Below, piece after piece: positions 6,459-13,751 of a stretch of 34,695 nucleotides of DNA. Every line of letters starts with the position of its first letter. The first letter of the stretch is position 1. This DNA comes from Gracilibacteraceae bacterium (GTDB lineage: Bacteria; Bacillota; Desulfitobacteriia; Desulfitobacteriales; Syntrophobotulaceae). The stretch is from positions 1-34,695 of the forward strand of contig JAISEW010000014.1 of the NCBI GenBank assembly GCA_031263945.1. Direction: 5' to 3'. The notes beneath the pieces were generated by a model. The model saw nothing but the letters and a program-made list of their open reading frames with translations. It was not told where the DNA came from and searched no databases. The position numbers and the translations under genes were made by a program.

Positions 6459-7771
6459 AAGGCTCTCACCCCCGCCAGCGCGTCTCTGACAGTCGGCAAA
6501 AGCGCCAGCGGACTGTTTTTCAAAGCGTCCCCGACGCCTGCCGCCAAGTGTCGGCGCGGCGTCGTATCCAGATTGTAGACGCCGTACATGATATCGCTCA
6601 AAAGCCTGCCATAATCCCCGTACATGTGCGGGTTTTCCAAAAAAAGCGGCGCCCGCCGGAAAGTGCGCATATCCTGGCCGACAAAGATCTTATCCAGTTC
6701 CCGGGGATAGGCGTCCAGCGCTTCCTGACTGTAATCCCCTCGTTTAAGCGCGGAGTCGACGACCCCGGCGGCGGCTAGGGCGGAACCGGCGGCCAAATCC
6801 ATGCCGCGCACGGTAAAACCGGTGTTCAGCGTCAGTCCGGCGGCATCGCCGACGACGACCAGCCCGGGTCTGGTCAGGTCATGCGCCATGGCCAGCCCTC
6901 CTTCGGCGACCAGGTGGCAGCCGTATTCCAGCAATTCGCCGCCGCGCAGGAAAGATTCCGTCGCCGGATGGGTCAAAAATCGGTCATGCAATTCCGCGGA
7001 ACTTTCACCGCTCCGCGCCAGATCATCCAGGCGCAGCACGACGCCGACGGACAGCGATTCCAGGTTTGTGTACAGAAAACCGCCGCCGCCCAGATCTTTG
7101 GTGCAATCGCCGACTATGGCGTAGGCGGCGCCGTTATCGCCGCTCAGGTTAAAACGTTCTTCAATAACACGCCGCGGCAGGCCGATCACGGATTTGACGC
7201 CTACAGCCAAATGTTTCAGCGGTTCCGGCCCCCGAACGCCGGCCTGACGGCAGAGCAAAGAATTCACTCCGTCCGCGGCGACCACCACATGGGCGCTCAA
7301 TTCGTCGCCGCCGGCGCGAATGCCCGTCACGCGGCCGTCTTCCGTGATCAGAGCGTCCACTCTGACGCCCGGCATAAGCATGACGCCGGCTTCTTCACAT
7401 TGCGCGGCCAGCCATTCGTCCAGTTTGGCCCGCAAAACAGAGACGGCGGTCACCGACTGAGCAAGCCTGTCGTCGGCGTAATCCAGATTGACAAAGGAGG
7501 ACGCCGAAAGAAAACTCAGGCAGTTACGCGTGATACGCCGCTCAATGGGCGCCGAGAGCAAAAAACCGGGCATGGCTTCTTCCATGACGCGGCAATAAAA
7601 CACCCCTCCGGACAGGTTTTTGCTGCCGGGACTCGGACCGCGCTCCACGAGCAGGACGGAGTGTCCCTGAAGCGCCAGCCGGTAAGCCGTGACGGAGCCG
7701 GCTATGCCGGCTCCCGCCACTATAACGTCAAAATCAACTTCTGCGGTCGCGGTAGTATCCATAGTTTTCAC
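6455..7771 (-). CDS. fixC: FixC-like flavoprotein (ETF:quinone oxidoreductase family)
   Basis: A 438-aa FAD-dependent oxidoreductase of the geranylgeranyl-reductase/FixC family. The N-terminal Rossmann motif is GAGIAG (20-25), with the ribose-binding ERG after it, and the second FAD motif VVVGDAAGLTL is in the C-terminal third. The GGVFY...EEAMPGF segment is FixC-like. It accepts electrons from the electron-transfer flavoprotein (FixAB) and works with FixX. The start is taken as GTG at 7771, with AAAGGA just upstream; an in-frame ATG at 7762 is the alternative. It lies between the fumarate-reductase-type flavoprotein (11 bp) and fixX (4-bp overlap). Confidence 0.92.
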   Translation of the reverse strand: MKTMDTTATAEVDFDVIVAGAGIAGSVTAYRLALQGHSVLLVERGPSPGSKNLSGGVFYCRVMEEAMPGFLLSAPIERRITRNCLSFLSASSFVNLDYADDRLAQSVTAVSVLRAKLDEWLAAQCEEAGVMLMPGVRVDALITEDGRVTGIRAGGDELSAHVVVAADGVNSLLCRQAGVRGPEPLKHLAVGVKSVIGLPRRVIEERFNLSGDNGAAYAIVGDCTKDLGGGGFLYTNLESLSVGVVLRLDDLARSGESSAELHDRFLTHPATESFLRGGELLEYGCHLVAEGGLAMAHDLTRPGLVVVGDAAGLTLNTGFTVRGMDLAAGSALAAAGVVDSALKRGDYSQEALDAYPRELDKIFVGQDMRTFRRAPLFLENPHMYGDYGRLLSDIMYGVYNLDTTPRRHLAAGVGDALKNSPLALLPTVRDALAGVRAL

Positions 7772-7782
7772 ACACAGTCCTT

Positions 7783-9258
7783 TTAGAGACCTTTGATGGT
7801 TTTGACGGCGTGCCGCGCGGCCACGCGGCCCGAGGTATGGGCGAAACCGTTAGCCGTGCCGGGGCAGTCCAGATTGTAAGTGTCGCCGAAAAGCCCGCTG
7901 GCGTCGTTGCCGACGGCATAGAGACCGGGAATAGGCTTATATTCGCGGTCTGTGACTTGCAGGTCGCCGTTGACGCGAATACCGCCGTCGGACACGAGTA
8001 CGCTGCCGGCCATGTTGATCGCGTAGAACGGGGCTTTTTTCACGGGCCGGAGGAATTGAGCGGGTTTAAAGAACAGCGGATCATAATTCTTGGCGCAGGC
8101 TTCGTTGTATTCGGCCACGGTCGCCGCGAATACGGCGGGATCCAGCCCGATATTTCGGCCTAATTCCTCAATAGAGCCGCCTTTCCAGGCGATGCCGTCG
8201 GCAACGTCCTGATCAAGTTCCGCCTGCAGCCGCGTGAGTTTCAGATGATATTCGATAAAATCGCCCAGCCCGATGTCCGAACCGTCTTCCATCAGATGTT
8301 TGATGGTGTCGGCGTCGATGATGGCGTAAATCGTGGCCTGGGGCTGTTTGGCGATCGTGTTGCCGGCGTCGGCGAAACTCATCGCGACGTGTTCGCTGGC
8401 AAAACGCCGGCCGGTTTTGTTGACCCACAGAACAGGCTGAGAGCCGGCGCCGCTCACATGCGAGGTCAATGTTTTGCCGCGGGCGCAGGGAATGATCATG
8501 ACCGGGCCGATATTATCCGTGTCGGCGCCGGTTTCGAGCGCCATTTTCAGCCCGTCGCCCGTGTTTTCGGTAGGCACGCATTTATAGGTGTCGTAAGCGG
8601 CGCGATGCAGCCAGGAGTATTTTTGCACGAGATCGGGATTGTTGCCGTAGCCGCCGGAGGCCAAAATCAGCGCCTTGCAGCCGATGGTCATGACATTGCC
8701 GTCTTTGTCCAGCGCCTGAACGCCGACGACAGCCCCGCCGTCGGTCAGGATCTTCTTGGCCGGGGTAGAGGTGAAGACATCCACTCCGGCGTTGACGCAG
8801 GCCCGGAGCAAAACTTCCTGCACGCGCTCGCCCAAACCGTCCGGCCGGTGGAAAGTGTAGAGTTCCAGCGGTTGGTCATAAGCGTAAATCGTGACGTCGG
8901 TGTAGACTATGCCCAGCGATTTCATGATGTCGATGGTTTCCGCCGTATTGTCCACATGCATCCGGACGACGTCGGGATTGGCGCGGTGGTGGCTGTATTC
9001 CGTGTAACGGCGGAAACCTTCCTCGCGGCTGGGAAAATGTTTGCCCGCGTCTTTGGGGACTTTGCGCTCTTTTTGCTCGCTGGACTCGAAAGCGCAGGTG
9101 CCTTCGGCGTAAATTGAGGAACCGCCTGTTTCCGCCATTTTTTCCAGGATGACCACGCTCAATCCGGCCTGAGCCGCCGTAAGCGCCGCTGATTTGCCGG
9201 ATCCCCCGCCGCCGACGACGACGAGATCATATTCCGTGTCAAAATTGTATTTCGCCAT
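7783..9258 (-). CDS. FAD-binding fumarate-reductase-type oxidoreductase
   Basis: A 491-aa flavoprotein of the FAD_binding_2 (fumarate reductase/succinate dehydrogenase flavoprotein, KstD, urocanate reductase) superfamily. It has the dinucleotide motif VVVGGGGSGKSAAL (13-26), EK at 39-40 then GGSS, the capping-domain segment VNKTGRRFASEHVA, and a C-terminal FAD contact in the segment with GTANGFAHTSGRVAARHA. No Tat or Sec signal and no heme or FMN domain are visible, so it should be cytosolic and receive electrons from partner proteins. A strong AGGAGGA site precedes the ATG. Lying inside a fixABCX operon, it is the most likely terminal reductase, probably reducing an activated C=C bond; the substrate is unknown. 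Confidence 0.9.
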   Translation of the reverse strand: MAKYNFDTEYDLVVVGGGGSGKSAALTAAQAGLSVVILEKMAETGGSSIYAEGTCAFESSEQKERKVPKDAGKHFPSREEGFRRYTEYSHHRANPDVVRMHVDNTAETIDIMKSLGIVYTDVTIYAYDQPLELYTFHRPDGLGERVQEVLLRACVNAGVDVFTSTPAKKILTDGGAVVGVQALDKDGNVMTIGCKALILASGGYGNNPDLVQKYSWLHRAAYDTYKCVPTENTGDGLKMALETGADTDNIGPVMIIPCARGKTLTSHVSGAGSQPVLWVNKTGRRFASEHVAMSFADAGNTIAKQPQATIYAIIDADTIKHLMEDGSDIGLGDFIEYHLKLTRLQAELDQDVADGIAWKGGSIEELGRNIGLDPAVFAATVAEYNEACAKNYDPLFFKPAQFLRPVKKAPFYAINMAGSVLVSDGGIRVNGDLQVTDREYKPIPGLYAVGNDASGLFGDTYNLDCPGTANGFAHTSGRVAARHAVKTIKGL

Positions 9259-9273
9259 GATTTTCCTCCTAAA

Positions 9274-10200
9274 TTATGGATTTTTAGTCGCTGCAAACGC
9301 CGCGGTCAGTTCCGGTACGATTTTATACAGGTCGCCGACGATGCCATAATCGCAGTTTTTGAAAATACGGGCTTCCGGATCGCTGTTGACGGCCACGACG
9401 ACTTTGGCATCGCGCACGCCGGACATATGCTGCGGCTGTCCGGATATACCCAAAGCGATATAGAGAGTGGGCGCGATCCGGCTGTGAGAGGAACCGACCA
9501 CGCTGTGCGCGGCGAACCAGCGCATGTCGTCGCAGACCGGCAGCGTGCAGGCCGTCTCCGCGCCCAGGACCGCCGCCAGATCCTCAACGATCCTCAAATC
9601 GTCCCGCGCCCTGAGACCCATGCCCACGCCGACTACGCGAGCGGCCGTCAAAAGCCCGGCCGCGCCGCTTTCGGCCTCGGTGGACAGCACACGCAGCGCG
9701 GCGCCGGCCTCCGCGGGGACGATCTCCACTGTGACTGCCGCGTCGCCGCGCTGCTCCGCGTCGTCGCCGTCAAAAATACCGGCCAGCGCGCCCGACACGG
9801 CGATATCTTCCAATACTTTACCTTCCGCGGCGGCGCGGCTGACCACGATGTTTTCTTCCGCCGCGGCCACAGCGCGCACGGAAGCGACCACAGCGGCGTT
9901 CAGCGCGGCAGCCGCCGCTCCGAGCAGCACGCGGGCCGGGGGCGCGTCCGAAGCCAGCACCAGCCGCGGCGCGTCCTGAGCGGCCCGTTCGGCCAGGGCG
10001 GCCGCGTAAGCCTCGGCCGGCACGCCGTCCGCGGTCTCCCAACAAAGCACCTGGTCGAATCCCATGTCGGCGGCGCGTTCCGCCAGATCCCGCTTCCCCG
10101 CCACTGCCGCCGTCACCCGACCGCCGAGCCGGCGGGCCGCGTCCAGCATACCGCCGGCCCGATTTTCGTCAACGATGATAACCCAACTATCAATTGCCAT
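9274..10200 (-). CDS. fixB: Electron transfer flavoprotein alpha subunit, FixB-like
   Basis: A 308-aa ETF alpha/FixB protein. The C-terminal FAD domain shows VGVGMGLRARDDLRIVEDL, then SSHSRIAPTLYIALGISGQP with QHMSGVRDAKVVVAVNSD, the conserved FAD-binding core of the family. The N-terminal half (1-185) is the more variable alpha/beta domain, alanine-rich here. The ATG has TGAGGT upstream. It forms a heterodimer with FixA, encoded 8 bp upstream. FixAB can bifurcate electrons from NADH in some organisms; whether this one does cannot be read from sequence by eye. Confidence 0.93.
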   Translation of the reverse strand: MAIDSWVIIVDENRAGGMLDAARRLGGRVTAAVAGKRDLAERAADMGFDQVLCWETADGVPAEAYAAALAERAAQDAPRLVLASDAPPARVLLGAAAAALNAAVVASVRAVAAAEENIVVSRAAAEGKVLEDIAVSGALAGIFDGDDAEQRGDAAVTVEIVPAEAGAALRVLSTEAESGAAGLLTAARVVGVGMGLRARDDLRIVEDLAAVLGAETACTLPVCDDMRWFAAHSVVGSSHSRIAPTLYIALGISGQPQHMSGVRDAKVVVAVNSDPEARIFKNCDYGIVGDLYKIVPELTAAFAATKNP

Positions 10201-10208
10201 TTTTTACC

Positions 10209-10946
10209 TCAAATGACCCCTTCCACTCGCAGCGCCGCAATCAACTGCTCGCAGGCAGTTCGGGGATCGCCGCCGTCGATGACGCGCGCGGGCGGCGTGT
10301 CGGGAAACCTGGTTCCTTGCGTCTGGACCCTGTATGCGATTGCCGCGTCCAGCAGATCGGCCGCCGCAATTTTTTCCGCCGGTTTTTTGCGCGCGGCCAG
10401 CACTTCCTTCATGCCCGGCACGTTTTTCTCCGCGCGGCTGGCCGTCACGGCCAGCACGACGGGACCCGCGGCGGCCAGCACCTGGATGGCGGCGCCCAGG
10501 CGGCGCGTCACCCGCAGTTCGCCCTGCTCAGAGCAGGCCGCCGCCGTGACTCCGGCCACGGCCGGCCAGCCCAGACGTCCCGCCAAGGCGGAAATCACCG
10601 CGTAGTCCCAGGCGGAATCGCCGATGAGTACCGCGCCGACACCCGCCATACGCCGCACCGCCTCAGCCAGCGCTGCGCCTGTCGCCGCGCTGTCCGCTTC
10701 GCCCGGCGTGCCGGTAACGACCACGGTGCGCGCCGCCCCTCTGGCCGCGGCCCAAGCCGTATCGCCGTCGCCTATCGTCAATCCGACGACCTCATCACCC
10801 GCGGCCAGAGCGACGGCAATTTCCATCGCCGCCGGGTCGTCGTCACTGGCCGCCAGCTTCACGCCCGGCCAACTGACGGCCGCGTCCGCCGATACCCTGG
10901 CGTCCAGCGGATTTCTCGCCCACTTGAAAACAACGACGATTTTCAT
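10209..10946 (-). CDS. fixA: Electron transfer flavoprotein beta subunit, FixA-like
   Basis: A 245-aa ETF beta/FixA protein, near the usual 250-260 aa. The N-terminus MKIVVVFKWARNPLDARV resembles the family's KxVPD-type opening, but the VPD is diverged. The nucleotide-binding region GVGAVLIGDSAWDYAVISAL with RLGWPAVAGV follows near 125-155. The frame is open for 53 more codons upstream, overlapping the SDR gene, but the ATG at 10946 with GGAGGC just upstream gives the family N-terminus. It follows the SDR gene by 10 bp and precedes fixB by 8 bp. Confidence 0.9.
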   Translation of the reverse strand: MKIVVVFKWARNPLDARVSADAAVSWPGVKLAASDDDPAAMEIAVALAAGDEVVGLTIGDGDTAWAAARGAARTVVVTGTPGEADSAATGAALAEAVRRMAGVGAVLIGDSAWDYAVISALAGRLGWPAVAGVTAAACSEQGELRVTRRLGAAIQVLAAAGPVVLAVTASRAEKNVPGMKEVLAARKKPAEKIAAADLLDAAIAYRVQTQGTRFPDTPPARVIDGGDPRTACEQLIAALRVEGVI

Positions 10947-10956
10947 GCTGCCTCCG

Positions 10957-11718
10957 TTAGTGGGCGGTCTGGCCCGCGTCCACCGAATAGACCGAGCCCG
11001 TGATAAACGAGGCCAGCGGCGACGCCAGGAAAAGCACGAGACCGGCGATTTCGTTCGGTTCGGCGACGCGATGTACCGCGTTGAACGACTTGACCATCTC
11101 CGCAAACTCCGGATCCGCCAGCCAGCGGGCGGTCATTTCGGTTTCGGTGAGGCCGGGCGCGATGCAGTTAATGCGGACATTATGCTTGGCGTACTCGATG
11201 GCGGCACCTTTTGTCAGTCCCGCCGCGCCGTGTTTGGCGGCTACATAAGGCGCCATGCCCGGATCGGCGACCAAGCTGACGACGGAACCGCAGTTGATGA
11301 TGGAACCGCCGCCGTTTTTCAGCATCGCGGGGATCTGGTACTTCATGCACAGAAACACGCCCTTGAGATCGACGGCGATGATTTTGTCAAAATCCTCTTC
11401 CGTCTGTTCGGCCAAATCCGCCGTCACGGGCAGGAGACCGGAATTGTTGAACGCGGCGTCGAGACGTCCAAAGCTTTGCAATGTGGTTTGCACGATGTTT
11501 TGCACATCGGCGGCGACGCTGACGTCCCCTTTGATAAAGATCGCTTCGCCGCCGGCTTGCCTGATGAGCGCCATCGTTTCGTCGGCGTGGCTGCGCCCGG
11601 CGATGGCCACTTTGGCGCCCTGCTCGGCAAAAGCCACGGCGGCAGCCTGGCCGATGCCGGAACGTCCGCCTGTGATGAGTACCGCTTTGCCGGTGAAATC
11701 CAACAGGTTTTTGCCCAA
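10957..11718 (-). CDS. SDR-family oxidoreductase, first gene of the fix operon
   Basis: A 253-aa classical SDR with TGGRSGIG at 16-23, NNSG at 91-94, and catalytic S145, Y158 and K162. Residue R42 after the second strand (AGRS) suggests NADP(H) preference, though this is only a rule of thumb. The start is TTG at 11718, preceded by AGGAGAGGA, and the N-terminus MGKNLLDFTGK is normal. As promoter-proximal gene of the FixABCX/flavoprotein operon it probably carries out a hydroxyl/keto conversion on the same substrate that the flavoprotein reduces. A short palindrome lies between the predicted start site and the ribosome site. Confidence 0.9.
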   Translation of the reverse strand: MGKNLLDFTGKAVLITGGRSGIGQAAAVAFAEQGAKVAIAGRSHADETMALIRQAGGEAIFIKGDVSVAADVQNIVQTTLQSFGRLDAAFNNSGLLPVTADLAEQTEEDFDKIIAVDLKGVFLCMKYQIPAMLKNGGGSIINCGSVVSLVADPGMAPYVAAKHGAAGLTKGAAIEYAKHNVRINCIAPGLTETEMTARWLADPEFAEMVKSFNAVHRVAEPNEIAGLVLFLASPLASFITGSVYSVDAGQTAH

Positions 11719-11745
11719 GGTATCCTCTCCTTTCGACTTGTGGTT

Positions 11746-11761
11746 TTGTAAAAATTTACAA
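11746..11761. promoter_or_regulatory. 16-bp palindrome, operator candidate for the fix operon
   Basis: TTGTAAA-AA-TTTACAA is a perfect 7-2-7 inverted repeat, 28 bp before the SDR start and just downstream of the predicted transcription start. It may be a regulator site, for example for the divergent LuxR-family protein, but this is inference. Confidence 0.45.
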
Positions 11762-11778
11762 CGGTGTTACATGCTTCA

Positions 11779-11807
11779 ATCATAGAGAAAGCTGCGCCTG
11801 CACACAA
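11779..11807 (-). promoter_or_regulatory. Predicted promoter of the eight-gene fix operon
   Basis: On the minus strand TTGTGT (11807-11802), a 17-bp spacer and TATGAT (11784-11779) give a moderate sigma-A promoter, with start near 11772. A weak -35 would suit an activator-dependent promoter. Confidence 0.5.
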
Positions 11808-11847
11808 TCGCCCGGGACGGTGATATCAAAATACCACTTTCGAGTGA

Positions 11848-11876
11848 TTGTCAAACGCGGAGCTTGGCCCTATAAT
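11848..11876 (+). promoter_or_regulatory. Promoter of the LuxR-family regulator
   Basis: TTGTCA (11848-11853), a 17-bp spacer and a perfect TATAAT (11871-11876) face away from the fix operon. The leader to the start codon is about 90 nt. Confidence 0.65.
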
Positions 11877-11973
11877 GTTAATGTATGTAACGCTTTGAGC
11901 AAAATCTTATATTAACGAGGGGGATTTTCATTACATAAATAACGCGCAGATGAAAACAAGGAGGTGCGCCGCC

Positions 11974-13002
11974 ATGCAAAAAGTCTCGCTACGCATGCTT
12001 TCGACATTAAGCGATGTGGATTTGCTGACTTCCAGTGACGCGTTCTTTGACATGCTGCTGAATTTTTTGATAGAACTGGTGAACTCCAACGTCGGCGTGA
12101 TTTCGATTTTCCGCAAAGATGAGGAAATATTCCGCTCACAGCTCAATATCAGCGCCCAGGATCTGGAAGTTTATAAAGCGAGCTTTTTTGCTCATGACCC
12201 TCTGCATCCCTGCCGGATAAACCCGGCCGGACGCAATCCTAAATCTGTGACCGCCTCGTACAGAGATAAAAATTCCGCTGTCGTGGGCTCGGAAGAACAG
12301 TACTACTTCATGCGGGATTACAATTTGCACCATACGATCCGGGTAACGAAACGCCTGCGCGACAATTCCTTGTTGGCCTTTTGGCTTTACCGGCCGATCA
12401 CGCAGACGGGTTTTGGTGAAAATGAAAGCGATATGTTTCAGGAACTTTTACCTTTTATCGCGAATTTGGTTGAGACCAATATGCTGCTGACCCAGCTGGA
12501 CACTGAATCTTCGCTGCTGCTGAGTACAGAGGAAAAAGGCTTTGTATTCGTGGACGAGAATTTTCACCTGCTTTCCCACAACAAAAAAGCCGCGGCCTAT
12601 TTCGCTGACCTTGGTTCGGGGTGCAGTTTGCCGGAACACGTCCGGCAGCTGGCCGGTCGGCTGCCGCTGGAAAACGGCGCCCAGGTCCAGCTGTTTTCCC
12701 CTGACCGGGACGTCTATCTGGTCAAAGTGACGGCCTGCAACAGCAAACAATCCACCTATTTGCTGAAAATCACGCCGCAGGCGCAACCGCCCGCGCTGGC
12801 CGCGATGGACGCGCTGACGGCGAAAGAGAAAAAAATCGTCGCCCAGATCATCAAGGGTCTGAACTGCAAGCAGATCGCCAGTTTAATGTTTATCAGCGAA
12901 CACACCGTCAAAACGCATCTGCGCAATATTTACCATAAATTGGAAATATCCAGCCGCGCCGCTCTGCTGCATAAAATAAACGCCATGCCTGAAGCGGATT
13001 AA
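11974..13002 (+). CDS. LuxR-family transcriptional regulator
   Basis: A 342-aa regulator. The C-terminal 65 residues form a LuxR/GerE helix-turn-helix (LTAKEKKIVAQIIKGLNCKQ, then IASLMFISEHTVKTHLRNIY). The N-terminal 270 residues contain no receiver domain; they look like a GAF/PAS-type sensory region and may bind a small ligand. An upstream in-frame ATG (11950) exists, but AAGGAGGTG lies 7 nt before the ATG at 11974, which decides the start. It is divergent from the fix operon and the likely regulator of it. It converges on rqcP with a 4-bp overlap of the 3' ends. Confidence 0.9.
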   Translation: MQKVSLRMLSTLSDVDLLTSSDAFFDMLLNFLIELVNSNVGVISIFRKDEEIFRSQLNISAQDLEVYKASFFAHDPLHPCRINPAGRNPKSVTASYRDKNSAVVGSEEQYYFMRDYNLHHTIRVTKRLRDNSLLAFWLYRPITQTGFGENESDMFQELLPFIANLVETNMLLTQLDTESSLLLSTEEKGFVFVDENFHLLSHNKKAAAYFADLGSGCSLPEHVRQLAGRLPLENGAQVQLFSPDRDVYLVKVTACNSKQSTYLLKITPQAQPPALAAMDALTAKEKKIVAQIIKGLNCKQIASLMFISEHTVKTHLRNIYHKLEISSRAALLHKINAMPEAD

Positions 13003-13262
13003 TTCTGTTGGGGTTTTTCTTCCCGCAGCACCTCATACAGCGAACTCGCGTCTTCCGCCCGGACGCTGGCCGGCGTGGACAGCACCCGGACTTCCAAAAG
13101 GCGGCCGCGCATGCTCAAAGTCAACACGTCGCCGGCTTTGACTTCGGCCGCCGGTTTGGCGGCGCGCCCGTTGACGCTGATTTTCTCTCCGTCGCAGACG
13201 TCTTTGGCCACGCTGCGCCTTTTAATAAGGCGGGAAACTTTCAAATATTTATCTAAACGCAT
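12999..13262 (-). CDS. rqcP: S4-domain RNA-binding protein, RqcP/YabO-like
   Basis: An 87-aa protein consisting almost entirely of an S4 RNA-binding domain (MRLDKYLKVSRLIKRRSVAK, then the VNGRAAKPAAEVKAGD turn). RqcP in Bacillus acts with RqcH in C-terminal alanine tailing of stalled nascent chains on 60S-like 50S subunits; size and motif fit, and the small family HslR/YabO shares them. The HU gene lies upstream on the same strand, as is common for rqcP in Firmicutes, but a strong terminator lies between the two. The last codons overlap the LuxR gene end on the opposite strand. Confidence 0.85.
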   Translation of the reverse strand: MRLDKYLKVSRLIKRRSVAKDVCDGEKISVNGRAAKPAAEVKAGDVLTLSMRGRLLEVRVLSTPASVRAEDASSLYEVLREEKPQQN

Positions 13263-13304
13263 ACTGCCTCAAAAATTGCAAATTCATAATTAACAATCGC
13301 TAAA

Positions 13305-13339
13305 AGCAAAAAACAGGCCGTTACAACCTGTTTTTTGCT
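13305..13339 (-). terminator. Rho-independent terminator after the HU gene
   Basis: A perfect 13-bp stem (AGCAAAAAACAGG / CCTGTTTTTTGCT) with a 9-nt loop lies 22 bp after the HU stop. The A/T-rich outer stem provides the T-tract on either strand, so it could act in both directions. Confidence 0.8.
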
Positions 13340-13360
13340 CGCATGTACGCCGGGATACAA

Positions 13361-13633
13361 TTACTGTACGCCCTCTTTTAAGGCTTTCCCCGCCTTGAAA
13401 AACGGAACGTTACGGGCAGGAATCTTTAACGGTTTTTTCGTTTGCGGATTGCGCCCCGTGCGTTCTTTTTGATTTCTCACGCCAAATGTGCCGAAACCAA
13501 CTAACTGTACTTTGTCCCCTTCGCCCAGAGCTTCGCTGATGGCTTCAAAAACCGCGGCGATCGCTTTGTCGGCGTCTTTTTTGGTGAACTCAGTTTTCTC
13601 GGCGACCGCGGCTACCAGATCTGCCTTGTTCAA
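13361..13633 (-). CDS. hup: DNA-binding protein HU
   Basis: A 90-aa HU/IHF-family nucleoid protein. It has the helical dimerisation half (NKADLVAAVAEKTEFTKKDA), the GFGTF turn, and the DNA-gripping arm RTGRNPQTKKPLKIPARNVP followed by FFKAGKALKEGV. The gene begins with two consecutive TTG codons; the second (13633) yields the normal family N-terminus MNKADLV and better spacing from the GGGGGG ribosome site, so it is preferred over 13636. It is followed by a strong terminator. HU compacts DNA and supports replication and recombination. Confidence 0.95.
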   Translation of the reverse strand: MNKADLVAAVAEKTEFTKKDADKAIAAVFEAISEALGEGDKVQLVGFGTFGVRNQKERTGRNPQTKKPLKIPARNVPFFKAGKALKEGVQ

Positions 13634-13751
13634 CAAGATCCCCCCTATAAAATAATTGCTTAGAAGCCGTTATTCGCTGTGTTTCCCGCGATTCCTCCCG
13701 GCGATTGAAAAAAAACTCCTTTCTTCCGCAAATTTAAGCAGATTTTAAGTT

